Counted from the first letter of the stretch, positions 52,415-61,701 are shown. The stretch: DNA of 64,000 bases from Bordetella pseudohinzii (GCF_000657795.2 NZ_JHEP02000010.1:62001-126000); one strand, 5' to 3'. The notes: a model not told the origin generated them from the sequence alone. Numbers and translations are program-made.

Positions 52415-53056
52415 TCAGGCGATGGGGTTCGGCTTGCCGGTCACCGAGCCGGTCTCATTGTGGTCGTGATCGTCGAGGCTCACGTTGCCGCTTTGAATCT
52501 TGCCAGTCGCGCGCAGGCCACCGTCGATTTCTGCAGCGACGCCGCCCTCGCCACCAGACAGGGCCAGGCCGCCTTTCCCGGTCACCAGGCCGTTGATTAC
52601 GGCCTTTTCCGATGCCGTCAGCGTGGGCGTGGTGAAGGTCGATGACTCTGTTGCGTTCACGGCGAATGTTTTGCAATTCAGCCGGTACTCATCGCAGTCG
52701 GTCTCGATGACGCGGCCGCGCTTCATGACCATCTTTGTGCCTTCGTCGGTGTAGATTGCCAGCTCCCCTTCCTGCAGGCCCACCAGGCGATAGGTAGCAT
52801 GCTCGGTAGCGATGATCACACCGTGTGAGGTCTTTCCCCCCAGCGGCAGCGTAATGGCCATGGTGCCGGATGGCGGGCAGCTAGTGAAACCGTAGTGCTG
52901 GAACAGCTCGTTGTCGCGCAGCTGCTCTCCGGCCACGCCCTGGCCCGAGACGAGCTGGACGCTGGGGCCACTGTTGACTCGGGCGATGACGGCGCGGAAG
53001 GCCTGCCTGAGCTGACCGAGCGCACGGCTGATGCGTTTTTCGATTTCACGAAACAT
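52415..53056 (-). CDS. Baseplate assembly protein V/spike (Mu gp45)
   Basis: A 213-residue spike protein. The OB-fold N-terminus (LVSGQGVAGEQLRDNELFQHYG, with the LRDNE motif seen in gp45) is followed by the beta-helix and a C-terminal end SLDDHDHNETGSVTGKPNPI, whose DHDHxETG resembles the iron-binding HxH tip of gpV-type membrane-piercing spikes. It trimerises under the baseplate. It overlaps the gp44-like gene by 11 nt. Confidence 0.88.
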   Translation of the reverse strand: MFREIEKRISRALGQLRQAFRAVIARVNSGPSVQLVSGQGVAGEQLRDNELFQHYGFTSCPPSGTMAITLPLGGKTSHGVIIATEHATYRLVGLQEGELAIYTDEGTKMVMKRGRVIETDCDEYRLNCKTFAVNATESSTFTTPTLTASEKAVINGLVTGKGGLALSGGEGGVAAEIDGGLRATGKIQSGNVSLDDHDHNETGSVTGKPNPIA

Positions 53057-54149
53057 CGAGAATCACCGCCTGTAGTTTCTTGCCTTTTCGGCCTTTTTTC
53101 CGCTTCTGATAAGCGTCCAAGGTCCAGACGCCATCTTCCTTGAGGGCCAGGATCGTCACGGTTTCGTTCTCGCGGCCACCAATGAACTGCCGACCCATTA
53201 GGAACCATATGGCGTCGATACCCAGGGATTCCGATTTGACGTGTACGCGCTGGCCGGGTGACCACAGGACGCCGTCAGAGGTGCGGTGCCCTTTGACTAC
53301 GGCGCTCAAGGTTTCGCCAGCCAGGCGGCCGTCGGTCAGCAGCTTGCGCGCGAAGGAGCGCGCCGCTTCGCTGTTCTGCATGTCGCCATTAGTGACGATG
53401 AGCGGCCGGTATATGGCCATCTCAGCGTCCGTTGCCGTCGCCCTGATGGCGTTTTGCCCATTACTTGCGCCTGTGCCATGGCCTTGGGCCAAGACGGTGA
53501 CTTCAGAGTGCCGGTCGTTGATGGAGCTGGCGTGTTCCAGCACCAGCGTGTTGTTGCCCTTGCCATCAAACCGTTCGATCAGGGTCGCCACGGGCGGGGT
53601 CGAGTAATCGGGGCCACCGACCACCAGCGTGCCGTCCGGTTCGAACCAGGGCCAAAGGCCATTCGCCTCGGCCGCCTGCTGCAGCACGTCCCAGGCAGTG
53701 CTGCCGGGTTCGACGTTGATTTTCTCGTTTGCGCCACCAGCCGAATCGGCGTCAATGCGTACCCGGGTAATGCCCAAGGGGCGCACCACTTTTGCGACGA
53801 TCTCGGCCAGGGTCACTTCCTTGGCCACAAAGATGGGCGCGGAACAATCCACCAGGATGGCGGCGTTGTCCCGCCCAGACATCTTCAGCGCTCGCTGGGG
53901 CCGGCCGGTGCGACGAGTCACGGTATCGACACGCCCGCGCAGCACCGGCTCGGCGCCAACACGAACCTCAACGGCCACACCTGCCTTTACCTCCAGCGTA
54001 AATACCTTTTCAGGAAGCCCCAAGGTGACTTCCCAACCATCGGCCGGGGTCATCAGATCCGAGTCGATGCTGTACGTACTCCAGGTGCTGTGGACCTTGC
54101 CACCGATCAGCAGACTAACCTCGTTCTGCGGTTCAACGTGCGAAGCCAT
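53046..54149 (-). CDS. Baseplate hub protein (Mu gp44/P, phage D-like)
   Basis: A 367-residue hub subunit with NEVSLLIGGKVHSTWSTYSI start, LPEKVFTLEVKAGVAVEVRV and SPGQRVHVKSESLGIDAIWF near the end. Trimers form the hub on which the spike sits. It overlaps gp43 and gp45 genes, showing tight coupling. Confidence 0.88.
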   Translation of the reverse strand: MASHVEPQNEVSLLIGGKVHSTWSTYSIDSDLMTPADGWEVTLGLPEKVFTLEVKAGVAVEVRVGAEPVLRGRVDTVTRRTGRPQRALKMSGRDNAAILVDCSAPIFVAKEVTLAEIVAKVVRPLGITRVRIDADSAGGANEKINVEPGSTAWDVLQQAAEANGLWPWFEPDGTLVVGGPDYSTPPVATLIERFDGKGNNTLVLEHASSINDRHSEVTVLAQGHGTGASNGQNAIRATATDAEMAIYRPLIVTNGDMQNSEAARSFARKLLTDGRLAGETLSAVVKGHRTSDGVLWSPGQRVHVKSESLGIDAIWFLMGRQFIGGRENETVTILALKEDGVWTLDAYQKRKKGRKGKKLQAVILDVS

Positions 54150-55392
54150 TGAGCGTATCTCCGGCCCGAATGTCGTTCGGGTTGCGTAGGGTGGGATTCA
54201 GCCGCGCCAGCTCCGTGGCGCGACTGTGGTCGCCGTACCACTGAAACGCCAGCAGCCGCAGATTGGCCGGGGTTTCCACCACACGGCGCTGCAACGGCGG
54301 CCGTAGGTTGATCACCTCGATGGCAGCGTCTTGAATGGACTTGGCCGCATCGCGCAGGCTGTCGCATATCGGCAGCGCCACGTCCGGCGGAAAGTTGTCG
54401 CGGTAGGTGTCCACTGCATCCTGGATCAGTTCGCGCACGTCGTTGCAAATCTGCTCGACTTCAGCCGGTGCCAGAGTGGGATTCTCAGCTTGCCCGGCGA
54501 GTACGTTCGCTCCCTTTTCAGCCACCGAGGCCGCCACCGCCACCTGGGTCACGGCCTCGATGGCCACCATGTCGGCCGGTTCCATGGGCACAGCGCCCGC
54601 CGAGCCTTTGGTGGCCACGAAGCGGTCAGGCAAGTTGCCCGACGAGACGCCCTTGGGCAAACGGATGACGCTACCCGCATCGACCGCCAGGCCGCGCCAG
54701 TTCGGCATCAAGCCGTCGCTATCCAGCGCCCGCAGGTCCAGCATGCCAGAGACCCCCGATGACAGGTCAGCCACAAAGGCGCGCGGGAATTCGACCAGGT
54801 CCATGCCCGCGCTTACCCATGAATCGACCACCCCACGGATACTGCTGAGCGTGCCGGCCATGACGTCGCGCATCGCGTTGAGTCGGCTCAAGACGCCTGG
54901 CTTTGCCTTCAACGTGCTGAGATAGCTAGCGAATTGGCTGGTGCCCAGTTCGGTAGCGAGATCCGCATACTGGCTGGCAGCGTCTGCTTTTTGGGCCGGC
55001 AGTTCGCGCACAAAGAAGGGATTGCCCGGTTTGTGCTCCAGGAACGTCATACGCAGCGTGGCGTAATCGGGGTCATCGGCATCATGGTCGACGGCCTTGC
55101 CTTTGAGCTGGGCGTACTTGATGGAGCCGTAGATCGGATGGATTAGCTCACCCGGCCCGGGCTCTTCCAGCTTGGCCAGAAACGCCTGCAGGCGGGTCTC
55201 GTAGTCATCCCCCCAGAAGACTGCTGTGATATCGAAGCGGCGGATGCCTCGGCCGAGATCGTCGGTGTCCCCGCCGTCCAGATAGGGATACAGGTATTCC
55301 GCGACGTCACGCTCGTCGACCTCCCGAGTCCGCACGCAATCGAATTTCACGCCTTTGAACGAGGCGTCCAGCAAGTTGTCTTTCCAGCTCAT
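54133..55392 (-). CDS. DNA circulation N-terminal domain protein (Mu gp43/N)
   Basis: A 419-residue tail/baseplate protein. The start MSWKDNLLDASFKGVKFDCV and GIRRFDITAVFWGDDYETRL define the PF07157 domain; the C-terminal end ATELARLNPTLRNPNDIRAG reads as a LysM-like peptidoglycan-binding segment. In Mu gpN is a baseplate component. Its start overlaps the tape-measure stop by 1 nt. Confidence 0.88.
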   Translation of the reverse strand: MSWKDNLLDASFKGVKFDCVRTREVDERDVAEYLYPYLDGGDTDDLGRGIRRFDITAVFWGDDYETRLQAFLAKLEEPGPGELIHPIYGSIKYAQLKGKAVDHDADDPDYATLRMTFLEHKPGNPFFVRELPAQKADAASQYADLATELGTSQFASYLSTLKAKPGVLSRLNAMRDVMAGTLSSIRGVVDSWVSAGMDLVEFPRAFVADLSSGVSGMLDLRALDSDGLMPNWRGLAVDAGSVIRLPKGVSSGNLPDRFVATKGSAGAVPMEPADMVAIEAVTQVAVAASVAEKGANVLAGQAENPTLAPAEVEQICNDVRELIQDAVDTYRDNFPPDVALPICDSLRDAAKSIQDAAIEVINLRPPLQRRVVETPANLRLLAFQWYGDHSRATELARLNPTLRNPNDIRAGDTLNGFAR

Positions 55393-57596
55393 TAGTGCCT
55401 CCTCGCCTGCTGGGCGTTTGCCTGGTTGACGGCTGCCACGATGTTTCCGTTTTGCACGTCGACGGTCACCTTTATTTCCTGAGCCTGGGCTCTAGCGGCG
55501 ATCATCGCAGCCTGCAACGCGGCGGGGTCCATTCCGCCAGTGGCCATCGTCGGGGCTTGTGACATTTCGGCATGGAGATCGCGGTTGGTGTTGAAGACGT
55601 GCTTGCCCAGCAGAGCCCCCAGCTCGTCGCCCACGTAGCCGCCGAGGAGACCACCGGCCACACCGCCGGCGGCCGCTCCCCAGGGGCCGAACATGGAGCC
55701 CGCCTTGGCGCCGGCCAGCGCGCCCGCAAACCCGCCTCCCGAACCGCCCACCGCCTGCACCATGGCCGCGTTCTTTTCGCCTGCTGCCATGTCTGAGTGC
55801 TGAATGTCCCACAGTTCCTTGGCGCCCACACCTAGCGCGATCGCGCCCGCGCCACGGCCCAGGGAGAGCCCAAGCCCGCGCCGAGCAGCGCCCGCTGCGC
55901 TGCTCGCGCCCCGTGCCGCCGCTGCAGCACCCGCCCCGCCTCGGAGCAGGCCAATGACCGAGGCGGCCGCCGCAGCGGCTGCCAGGGCGTTCAGCGACTG
56001 TGTCGCCGTCACTATGGCTTGAGCTAGGCCGGGGTACTTCTCGCCATAGTCGGCCAGCTTGCCGGATACCTCGCCCACGACTCGGCTGAGCCCATTGAAA
56101 CCATCATTCTCAGCGAACAAGGCCACGTTCTTTGCCCGCTCAACTTGGAAGGACGGCGTCGACGCAATGAGCGCATGATTCATGTCGGCTGTGCCTTGCG
56201 CTTCGGGAAGGGTTCTCCTGATGCCGGCGACATAGTCGCGGTTGTTCATGTACCCGACAAGCGCCATCATCGCCTGACGGTCAGGGATCAACTGCCCGAT
56301 GGCCGAGCCCTGCAGCATGTCAGCCTGTGAAGCCAGGATGGCCTGCCGTTCGCCGGTGCTTGAGGCAGTCTTCATCCTTGCCTGAATCGCTTGATATTCC
56401 TTGTTGCTACCGACAATCTGGTCAATCACACCCACAAAGGCATCCATCGGATTGACGCCTTTCGCTCGCGCGGCACTCAGCGTCCCAACCAAGTCGATGC
56501 TCTTGCCCGGGCTGATCTCAATCTTCTTGGCCGACATGCTGGCTTCACGGCTCGTCATCTTCGCAAGCCAGTTCACCAGATTGTTCCCCGCCTCATCTGG
56601 CGTACCTGCCGTGATCATTGCAGCCTGGTTCGCCGCAAGCAGAGCGCCGAAGTCATTCAGACCGCTCATTCCAGCAGACCGAGCTGCCGCCATTTGTTGC
56701 GGCAACCAGCGGGCCATATCCTTGATCTCAAAGCCCCCTTCCTGGCCGGCCTTGATGGTCATGTCGAGTGCCATCGGGATGTCAGACTCGGAGATGCCAA
56801 ATGTCTGCATTCCCCGAATAGCGATGTTCGCCAGGTCGCGGGGGTCAGCGCCTGTTGCCACAGCGTTCTTCTGTAGAGTCGGAAGCAATCGCGCAGATGC
56901 CGCTTGACTCATCGCCCCGGAAGCAATCAGCGCGTCGAGCGTTTCGGCAGCTTGATCCCGACTACCACCGAAGGCAACGGCCTTACGAATCACTGCATCC
57001 AGTTCTCTGGCGCCGCGCTGCCGACCAGCCACGTCTCGGTCGGCGAATGCGGTGTTGGCCATCATGGCCAGGCGTCGGTCGTACTCCATGTTTCGCCGTA
57101 CTGGCTGGGCAAGCACGTAGCCACCCGCCGCAATCGCACCGGCCGCTGCCTGGTAACCCTGCAGCGCGCGCGAGCCAAAGCTCATGCCGCGCGAAAGGCG
57201 CCCCTGCTGCTGCTCGACACTCTGCATTTCCTGGCGTAGCGCGCGAACCCGCTGCTGCATGTTGGCAAAGGCCCGGGCCTGCTCATCGGTGGAGAGCCGC
57301 CCGGTGCGCGCCAGGCGGTTGTATGACGCTTCCGTTAGCTGAACCTCGCGGCGAATGCGCTGCTCCGACCGCATGCCAAGCCGCTCACGGTCCCGGAACA
57401 TTCTTTCGCTGGCGGTTCGCGCCCGCTGCGTGGCCCGCTCCTGGTCCTGGGCGGATCGTTCGGCATTGCGCGTGGTCTGCCGGGACGTGCGCTCCGACTC
57501 ACGCTCGGCCGCCCGATTGATCTGGCGCAGTTTCGCGGTCGCCCCGCGATCTTCAGCAGTGGCGACTAGGGCAAGGCGTAGGTCTCGGCCGCTCAT
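55392..57596 (-). CDS. Tail tape measure protein (Mu gp42-like)
   Basis: A 734-residue protein. A long N-terminal coiled coil (residues 20-140, RNAERSAQDQERATQRARTA) is followed by a conserved helical body and hydrophobic, glycine-rich segments near the C-terminus (GGFAGALAGAKAGSMFG; GGVAGGLLGGYVGDELGALL) that would enter the host membrane. It fixes tail length and is ejected before DNA. It follows the frameshift chaperone genes, the usual place. Confidence 0.92.
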   Translation of the reverse strand: MSGRDLRLALVATAEDRGATAKLRQINRAAERESERTSRQTTRNAERSAQDQERATQRARTASERMFRDRERLGMRSEQRIRREVQLTEASYNRLARTGRLSTDEQARAFANMQQRVRALRQEMQSVEQQQGRLSRGMSFGSRALQGYQAAAGAIAAGGYVLAQPVRRNMEYDRRLAMMANTAFADRDVAGRQRGARELDAVIRKAVAFGGSRDQAAETLDALIASGAMSQAASARLLPTLQKNAVATGADPRDLANIAIRGMQTFGISESDIPMALDMTIKAGQEGGFEIKDMARWLPQQMAAARSAGMSGLNDFGALLAANQAAMITAGTPDEAGNNLVNWLAKMTSREASMSAKKIEISPGKSIDLVGTLSAARAKGVNPMDAFVGVIDQIVGSNKEYQAIQARMKTASSTGERQAILASQADMLQGSAIGQLIPDRQAMMALVGYMNNRDYVAGIRRTLPEAQGTADMNHALIASTPSFQVERAKNVALFAENDGFNGLSRVVGEVSGKLADYGEKYPGLAQAIVTATQSLNALAAAAAAASVIGLLRGGAGAAAAARGASSAAGAARRGLGLSLGRGAGAIALGVGAKELWDIQHSDMAAGEKNAAMVQAVGGSGGGFAGALAGAKAGSMFGPWGAAAGGVAGGLLGGYVGDELGALLGKHVFNTNRDLHAEMSQAPTMATGGMDPAALQAAMIAARAQAQEIKVTVDVQNGNIVAAVNQANAQQARRH

Positions 57597-57602
57597 CGTG
57601 AA

Positions 57603-58132
57603 TCAAGCCTTTGAGGTGGGTGGGCGCCGGCGCAAGCTCTTGATGCGCGTGGTCTTGGCCGACGATTGGGCACGTCCTGGGCGGCCGGGCTGCAGGAGCT
57701 GCCCGACCGCCTTGATGGCGGCCGACAACTCCGGGAATGTCATGCGGCGGATGCGGGATTCGGTGTACCCGTAGCGTCCGAGGAGGAGAACGGCTCGCCG
57801 GTAGTGCACAAGTTCGCGCTCCAGTCTTTCCGCTTTTTTTTGAGCCGGTCCTGCGCCGCCGTCAGCACGTCGAAATCCTCGTCGACCATGCCAGTGGCCA
57901 GGAACTCGTACGTGATCTGTTCCTGCGGAATCGCACCCAGCCGGACGATGCTGCTGACCAGCATGGCCGTGGTAACGCGCATGCCACTGGACGAGCCGAC
58001 CTCTTCCAGGGCGGCAATGTTGTCGGCAACCGTGGGCAGGCGCACTTCGAAGTCGAAGTGCATTTGCCCGTCATGTTCGATGCCGTACACCAGCCGGCCG
58101 GCCTCGGTCTTGGGAAAAGAGGCCTTGGTCAT
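57603..58132 (-). CDS. Tail assembly chaperone frameshift fusion (Mu gp41/gp41')
   Basis: A -1 frameshift at 57833-57841 joins the 130-residue gp41-like frame to the frame that ends at 57603. After the lysines at the slip site the product continues AERLERELVHYRRAVLLLGR and YTESRIRRMTFPELSAAIKA, a coherent helical domain, whereas the unshifted frame ends in low-complexity GEPFSSSDATGTPNPASAA. Contractile and siphophage tails commonly make two chaperones this way just upstream of the tape measure. Confidence 0.8.
57740..58132 (-). CDS. Tail assembly chaperone, unshifted form (Mu gp41-like)
   Basis: A 130-residue protein, MTKASFPKTEAGRLVYGIEH start, with LPTVADNIAALEEVGSSSG and an EQITYEFLATGMVDEDFDVL helix pair. 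It is the short product when the ribosome does not slip. It overlaps the tube gene stop by 4 nt. Short and long chaperones coat the tape measure while the tube grows. Confidence 0.85.
   Translation of the reverse strand: MTKASFPKTEAGRLVYGIEHDGQMHFDFEVRLPTVADNIAALEEVGSSSGMRVTTAMLVSSIVRLGAIPQEQITYEFLATGMVDEDFDVLTAAQDRLKKKRKDWSANLCTTGEPFSSSDATGTPNPASAA
57833..57841 (-). promoter_or_regulatory. -1 programmed frameshift slip site
   Basis: On the minus strand the codons CTC AAA AAA AAG place eight A's and a G as AAAAAAAAG, which permits tandem re-pairing of tRNA-Lys. It lies where the gp41 frame and the downstream frame overlap by about 100 nt. Confidence 0.8.
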
Positions 58133-58503
58133 TCGATCACCTTGCGGGTGGCGAACATCGACACGTCACGGCGCGCTTCGTTGTCGACGTTATAGGTTTC
58201 CCCGATTTCCACGGTGACGCAGTCCAGGTAGCTCTGGCGGCGTCCGCCTGGCACGGCAGGAAAGACGGTGAGTTTTGCCCCGGTGATTTCGTCCCAGTCC
58301 AGATCGCCGCTCAGCGGAATAACCACGGTCAGGCGCAGGTCGTACTCGACCGTGCCGCGGGCAAAGCCCCTGACACGCATGTCGCGGTTCATGGTTTTCA
58401 CGGGCTTCTTGCCCGTGCGCACAGTGGCCGACAGGTCGACCACCTCGACCTCCTGGCCATCCACTTCCAGGACCATCGCCCCGGCGAATTCTTCCAATGC
58501 CAT
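58129..58503 (-). CDS. Tail tube protein (Mu gp40/M-like)
   Basis: A 124-residue tube protein: MALEEFAGAMVLEVDGQEVE start, KKPVKTMNRDMRVRGFARGT and FPAVPGGRRQSYLDCVTVEI. It polymerises inside the sheath. It lies directly after the sheath gene, as in Mu, with GGAGAG before the ATG. Confidence 0.88.
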   Translation of the reverse strand: MALEEFAGAMVLEVDGQEVEVVDLSATVRTGKKPVKTMNRDMRVRGFARGTVEYDLRLTVVIPLSGDLDWDEITGAKLTVFPAVPGGRRQSYLDCVTVEIGETYNVDNEARRDVSMFATRKVIE

Positions 58504-58518
58504 ATCGGCTCTCCTTGT

Positions 58519-59946
58519 TTACAGCAGCAGGTCGATGCGACCGGCGAACACGTGCAGGCCGTTGACCACGTCGGCAGGAATGCGGGCATTCAGCCGATTG
58601 ACGTCCTGGCTGTCGCGCTCGACGATCAGGGCATCCTTGTTGGCTTCGACCGCCTCCAGGATTTCCAGCTCTTCGCACTTGACCAGCACGTCGAGCAGCT
58701 CCGACCGCACCTTGGGCGGGGTCTTTTCCGAGAGTTTTTCGCGGGGGAAGCGCAGTGCGATCCGCTCCCGACTGGCCTTGCGCACATAGTGCAGGGTCCG
58801 CATGGTGGTCAGATCAAGCAGCGACACATCGTCCACGCCTTGCGGGTTTACGGTGTACGTCGTGATGGCGCGCACGATCTGCACGCGGTTGCCCGGGCCG
58901 ACTTCGAACGGGGTAACGCCGTTGTACAGGGCATTTTCCTGTTCGGTGCGGCCGGGCTGAGAGGCGATGTCGGTGACGTCCAGGCCTTTCAGTTCCAGCG
59001 TGTTCAACGGCCGAGCGGGGTCTTCTTCGAACGCAATCACCGAGGCGTACGCCGCAGCGATCTGGGCGGCCGACAGCACTGAGCCGTTGTGCCAGCCCAG
59101 CGTCATGAGGCCCGAGTTGATGGCCTGGGCCAGAGTCGTGGCGGCCGACAGTGTTGCCGGCGTGCCGGCCACCCCGATGGCATCACGTTGCTCCATGGGG
59201 CTGCCTACGGCCTCCAGGTGCGTGCGCAGCGTGGTCAGGGCTTCCGTGGTGTCAAACGGGCTGGCCACTATGTTATGGCCGGCGGCGAAGGCTACGGCCA
59301 GGGCAGGCGCCAGGTCCGGGTCGATCTGGCCATCGGCCATGGCAGTGACATCGGCGGTCAAGCCGGCGGTACGCACCTCGGCCTTGACTTTGATGTCGTT
59401 GCCGGCTGCACCTTTGTGCTTGGCTTTCAGGGTGATGACGCCAGCGGCGGCGGCGGCGGTGATGGGCAACTCGATAGCCGCGGTTGCGGCGGCAGCCAGT
59501 TTCGTGGCCACCTGAGCCGCCGTGGCGGCGGTCTCGACCGATACCGCTACACGGGCATCGCCAACGACGAGAGTGATGGTTCCCGGCGCCGTGGCGGTGC
59601 CGGTCACGGTAGCCGTGCCGGTGGCGGCCACGCCAGCTTCGTCGTCATCGAACGCGATCACGGTGAGCTGGACGTACGGGTTGGCCTTGATGGCGGCCTT
59701 CACCATCTGATGGGCAATGGACCCGTAACCGAAGTACACGGCCGCGTCGACGTCGGAGAACACGTCAACGGGCTCCAGCGCCGCGATGTTGGAGACGACC
59801 TGGGCCAGGCGCTGGCCGACCATCAGAACGCGCTGGAGGTTGCCGGGCAGCGTGCGCACCGCCAGCTTGGTGTTGAACTCGAAATACTGGCCGGGCTTGC
59901 GGATGCTGGCCGGAATCTGGTCGAAGGAAATGTTGGGGCTGGCCAT
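58519..59946 (-). CDS. Contractile tail sheath protein (Mu L-like)
   Basis: A 475-residue sheath subunit: ISFDQIPASIRKPGQYFEFN start and RVLMVGQRLA are hallmarks of the Mu-L family; GNRVQIVRAITTYTVNPQGV and the catalytic-like C-terminal domain follow. An inserted alanine-rich, strand-like domain (TATVTGTATAPGTITLVVGD) fills residues 105-200. The presence of a sheath shows the phage is a myovirus. Confidence 0.95.
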   Translation of the reverse strand: MASPNISFDQIPASIRKPGQYFEFNTKLAVRTLPGNLQRVLMVGQRLAQVVSNIAALEPVDVFSDVDAAVYFGYGSIAHQMVKAAIKANPYVQLTVIAFDDDEAGVAATGTATVTGTATAPGTITLVVGDARVAVSVETAATAAQVATKLAAAATAAIELPITAAAAAGVITLKAKHKGAAGNDIKVKAEVRTAGLTADVTAMADGQIDPDLAPALAVAFAAGHNIVASPFDTTEALTTLRTHLEAVGSPMEQRDAIGVAGTPATLSAATTLAQAINSGLMTLGWHNGSVLSAAQIAAAYASVIAFEEDPARPLNTLELKGLDVTDIASQPGRTEQENALYNGVTPFEVGPGNRVQIVRAITTYTVNPQGVDDVSLLDLTTMRTLHYVRKASRERIALRFPREKLSEKTPPKVRSELLDVLVKCEELEILEAVEANKDALIVERDSQDVNRLNARIPADVVNGLHVFAGRIDLLL

Positions 59947-59951
59947 GACGT

Positions 59952-60134
59952 TCAGGCTCCTTTCTTGGCGGGCTTGGTTTCCGGCAGGATCAGCTCGCCG
60001 GAAGCCTTGCGCCGCAGGTAGTAGGCGGTGGCAGGTACAGTCACCGCCGCCTTGTCGGTGATGTACTCGCGGGCGTTTTCTTCCCGGGGCACTTTCAGGC
60101 CCGGCGCCGCGACGACGGTAAGCGTCTTGGTCAT
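59952..60134 (-). CDS. Small tail-region protein (Mu gp38-like, DUF2635)
   Basis: A 60-residue protein with KTLTVVAAPGLKVPREENAR and TAYYLRRKASGELI, the pattern of DUF2635 proteins encoded just before Mu-type sheath genes. Function unknown. It overlaps the gp37-like stop by 1 nt. Confidence 0.82.
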   Translation of the reverse strand: MTKTLTVVAAPGLKVPREENAREYITDKAAVTVPATAYYLRRKASGELILPETKPAKKGA

Positions 60135-60829
60135 CAGTCTTCCTTGTCGAACAGGACGCTGTCGGTGGCGTCCGGGGTGGGTTTGATGGGGGTCAGGTGG
60201 TAGTTCAGGTCAACGCGTGTCAGATCGGGGTCGGCGGGGCTCCGGCTACCCGTGTACCGTGCGAACAAGGCGTCATAGCTCTCTTCGGCACCCTCGGCCG
60301 GCGCGCTGGGGAATCGCCCGTTGACCAAGGCCTCCTCGATCCAGTCGGTTTCGAACTCGCAGGCGAAGACAGACACCGCATCGCCCCTGAGCTGCGTGTT
60401 GAACAGGGTGCGCACCCGACCAGGCCGCAGCGCGGAAATTTCCAGCGTGGCATCCTGGTCGGTCAGGTCTTGCTGGATGAGCAGCCGGCGTATCGCCCAC
60501 ACCAGCGGATTCGTGCCGATTTCCTGGGGCCGGTGTCCGCCGCGCCGCATGGCCTCTTCACTGCGGGCATTCGACTGCCCGGCCATGACGGCAAATCGGC
60601 CCGTTGCCACCCACTTCTCCTTCGACGTGCTGTACGGCCTCGTGCCTGTGATGCCGCCGAAGGTGACCCACGCAGCAGGCAGCGCTCGAACGATCTGGCC
60701 GAGGTCGTCGTCCAGCTCACCACCGTACGACTTCACATCGCGCACCATGGCGCCGAGGCCGGCCTTCAGGCGGCCGCAGATGGCGGCCTCGATCCGGGTG
60801 TACGGGTCGAAGTATTGAGGCTCGGTCAC
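60134..60829 (-). CDS. Mu gp37-like tail completion protein (DUF1834)
   Basis: A 231-residue protein, with YFDPYTRIEAAICGRLKAGL start, ALPAAWVTFGGITGTRPYST and the EIGTNPLVWAIRRLLIQQDL segment. The family acts at the head-tail joining end of contractile tails. It overlaps gp36 by 4 nt. Confidence 0.82.
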   Translation of the reverse strand: MTEPQYFDPYTRIEAAICGRLKAGLGAMVRDVKSYGGELDDDLGQIVRALPAAWVTFGGITGTRPYSTSKEKWVATGRFAVMAGQSNARSEEAMRRGGHRPQEIGTNPLVWAIRRLLIQQDLTDQDATLEISALRPGRVRTLFNTQLRGDAVSVFACEFETDWIEEALVNGRFPSAPAEGAEESYDALFARYTGSRSPADPDLTRVDLNYHLTPIKPTPDATDSVLFDKED

Positions 60830-61257
60830 GGGTAGTCCCTCAACGCATCACCCAGCTGGCTGGTGCCAGGCTTGAACTGGACGCTGTTGCGCGGCTCGAC
60901 CACCGTGCCGGTCGGGTCGGCGCCCAGCTTGACCTCGCCCCGCGCAATCATCTTCAGCAGGCCGATTGCGTCTTTGTGGCGGTCGCGTATCTCGTCGGTG
61001 ACCAGGCGCCCGCCAGCGCCGCACAAGCGGTAGCGTGCCAGGTCGCAGGCGATGCCAACCAGGATCGTCGGGACCGGGTCAAACGGTTTCGGATAGCGCG
61101 AGGCAACATACCCATCGATCTCGACGGAGGCACGGCTGAGGGCCGCATTCAGCGGCACGTCGTTGATCATGCCCGGCTCAGCGTTTGAGTCGGTCAGGCG
61201 GATGGTCTCCTCTTCACCGAAGGTGTCGATCATGTCCTGGCGGGTGGCGTACAGCAA
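60826..61257 (-). CDS. Mu gp36-like head-tail connector protein (DUF1320)
   Basis: A 143-residue protein read from a TTG at 61257 that follows GGAG by 7 nt and gives MLYATRQDMIDTFGEEETIR, the exact DUF1320 opening. Later parts, VPLNAALSRASVEIDGYVAS and IACDLARYRLCG, match the family. Longer in-frame starts (to 61320) add unrelated residues. Confidence 0.85.
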   Translation of the reverse strand: MLYATRQDMIDTFGEEETIRLTDSNAEPGMINDVPLNAALSRASVEIDGYVASRYPKPFDPVPTILVGIACDLARYRLCGAGGRLVTDEIRDRHKDAIGLLKMIARGEVKLGADPTGTVVEPRNSVQFKPGTSQLGDALRDYP

Positions 61258-61354
61258 AATGGGGCTCCTCGCACCGGAACCCAACGAGGCCGAGGGTTCC
61301 GGGGCATCCTTCCTCCGCACTTACGACGTCGCGCGGCAGTATCGGCGGCAGGGG

Positions 61355-61630
61355 TTATTTCGCCTGGCGCTTCGTGGCTTTCTTGGCCGGGGTGACAGAC
61401 TTGGTCGCGGCCGTCTTCTTCGGCGTCGTGGTGGGCGGCGACGGCGGGTTGCTGGGTGGCGCGCCAGCGCCCGACGTGGTTGCCGGCTCTTTGGTTTGCT
61501 CGTCGCGGACCGGCCCGACGTATCCGGCCAGGCCGGCAGCGACCTCATCGGACAGTTCGATCGGATCGCCACCGGGCTTATGGACCTTGCCGCCCACCTT
61601 GATCGGCTGGATGACGGAATACAGGGGCAT
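61355..61630 (-). CDS. Mu gp35-like small protein
   Basis: A 91-residue protein. MPLYSVIQPIKVGGKVHKPG and DPIELSDEVAAGLAGYVGPV match the gp35 family, then a basic Ala/Pro/Lys/Thr-rich tail (TPKKTAATKSVTPAKKATKR), which may bind DNA or be disordered. It lies after the capsid gene. Confidence 0.75.
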   Translation of the reverse strand: MPLYSVIQPIKVGGKVHKPGGDPIELSDEVAAGLAGYVGPVRDEQTKEPATTSGAGAPPSNPPSPPTTTPKKTAATKSVTPAKKATKRQAK

Positions 61631-61651
61631 GACAGATTCCTTGTGTCGGTG

Positions 61652-61687
61652 GGCGCCTGGCCAGGCCGCAAGGCACGGCCAGGCGCC
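61652..61687 (-). terminator. Hairpin between capsid and gp35 genes
   Basis: GGCGCCTGGCC and GGCCAGGCGCC form a perfect 11-bp stem with a 14-nt loop, 14 nt after the capsid stop. No U-run follows, so it may attenuate transcription or stabilise the capsid mRNA. Confidence 0.5.
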
Positions 61688-61701
61688 ACTGCCGGGGGGC
61701 T

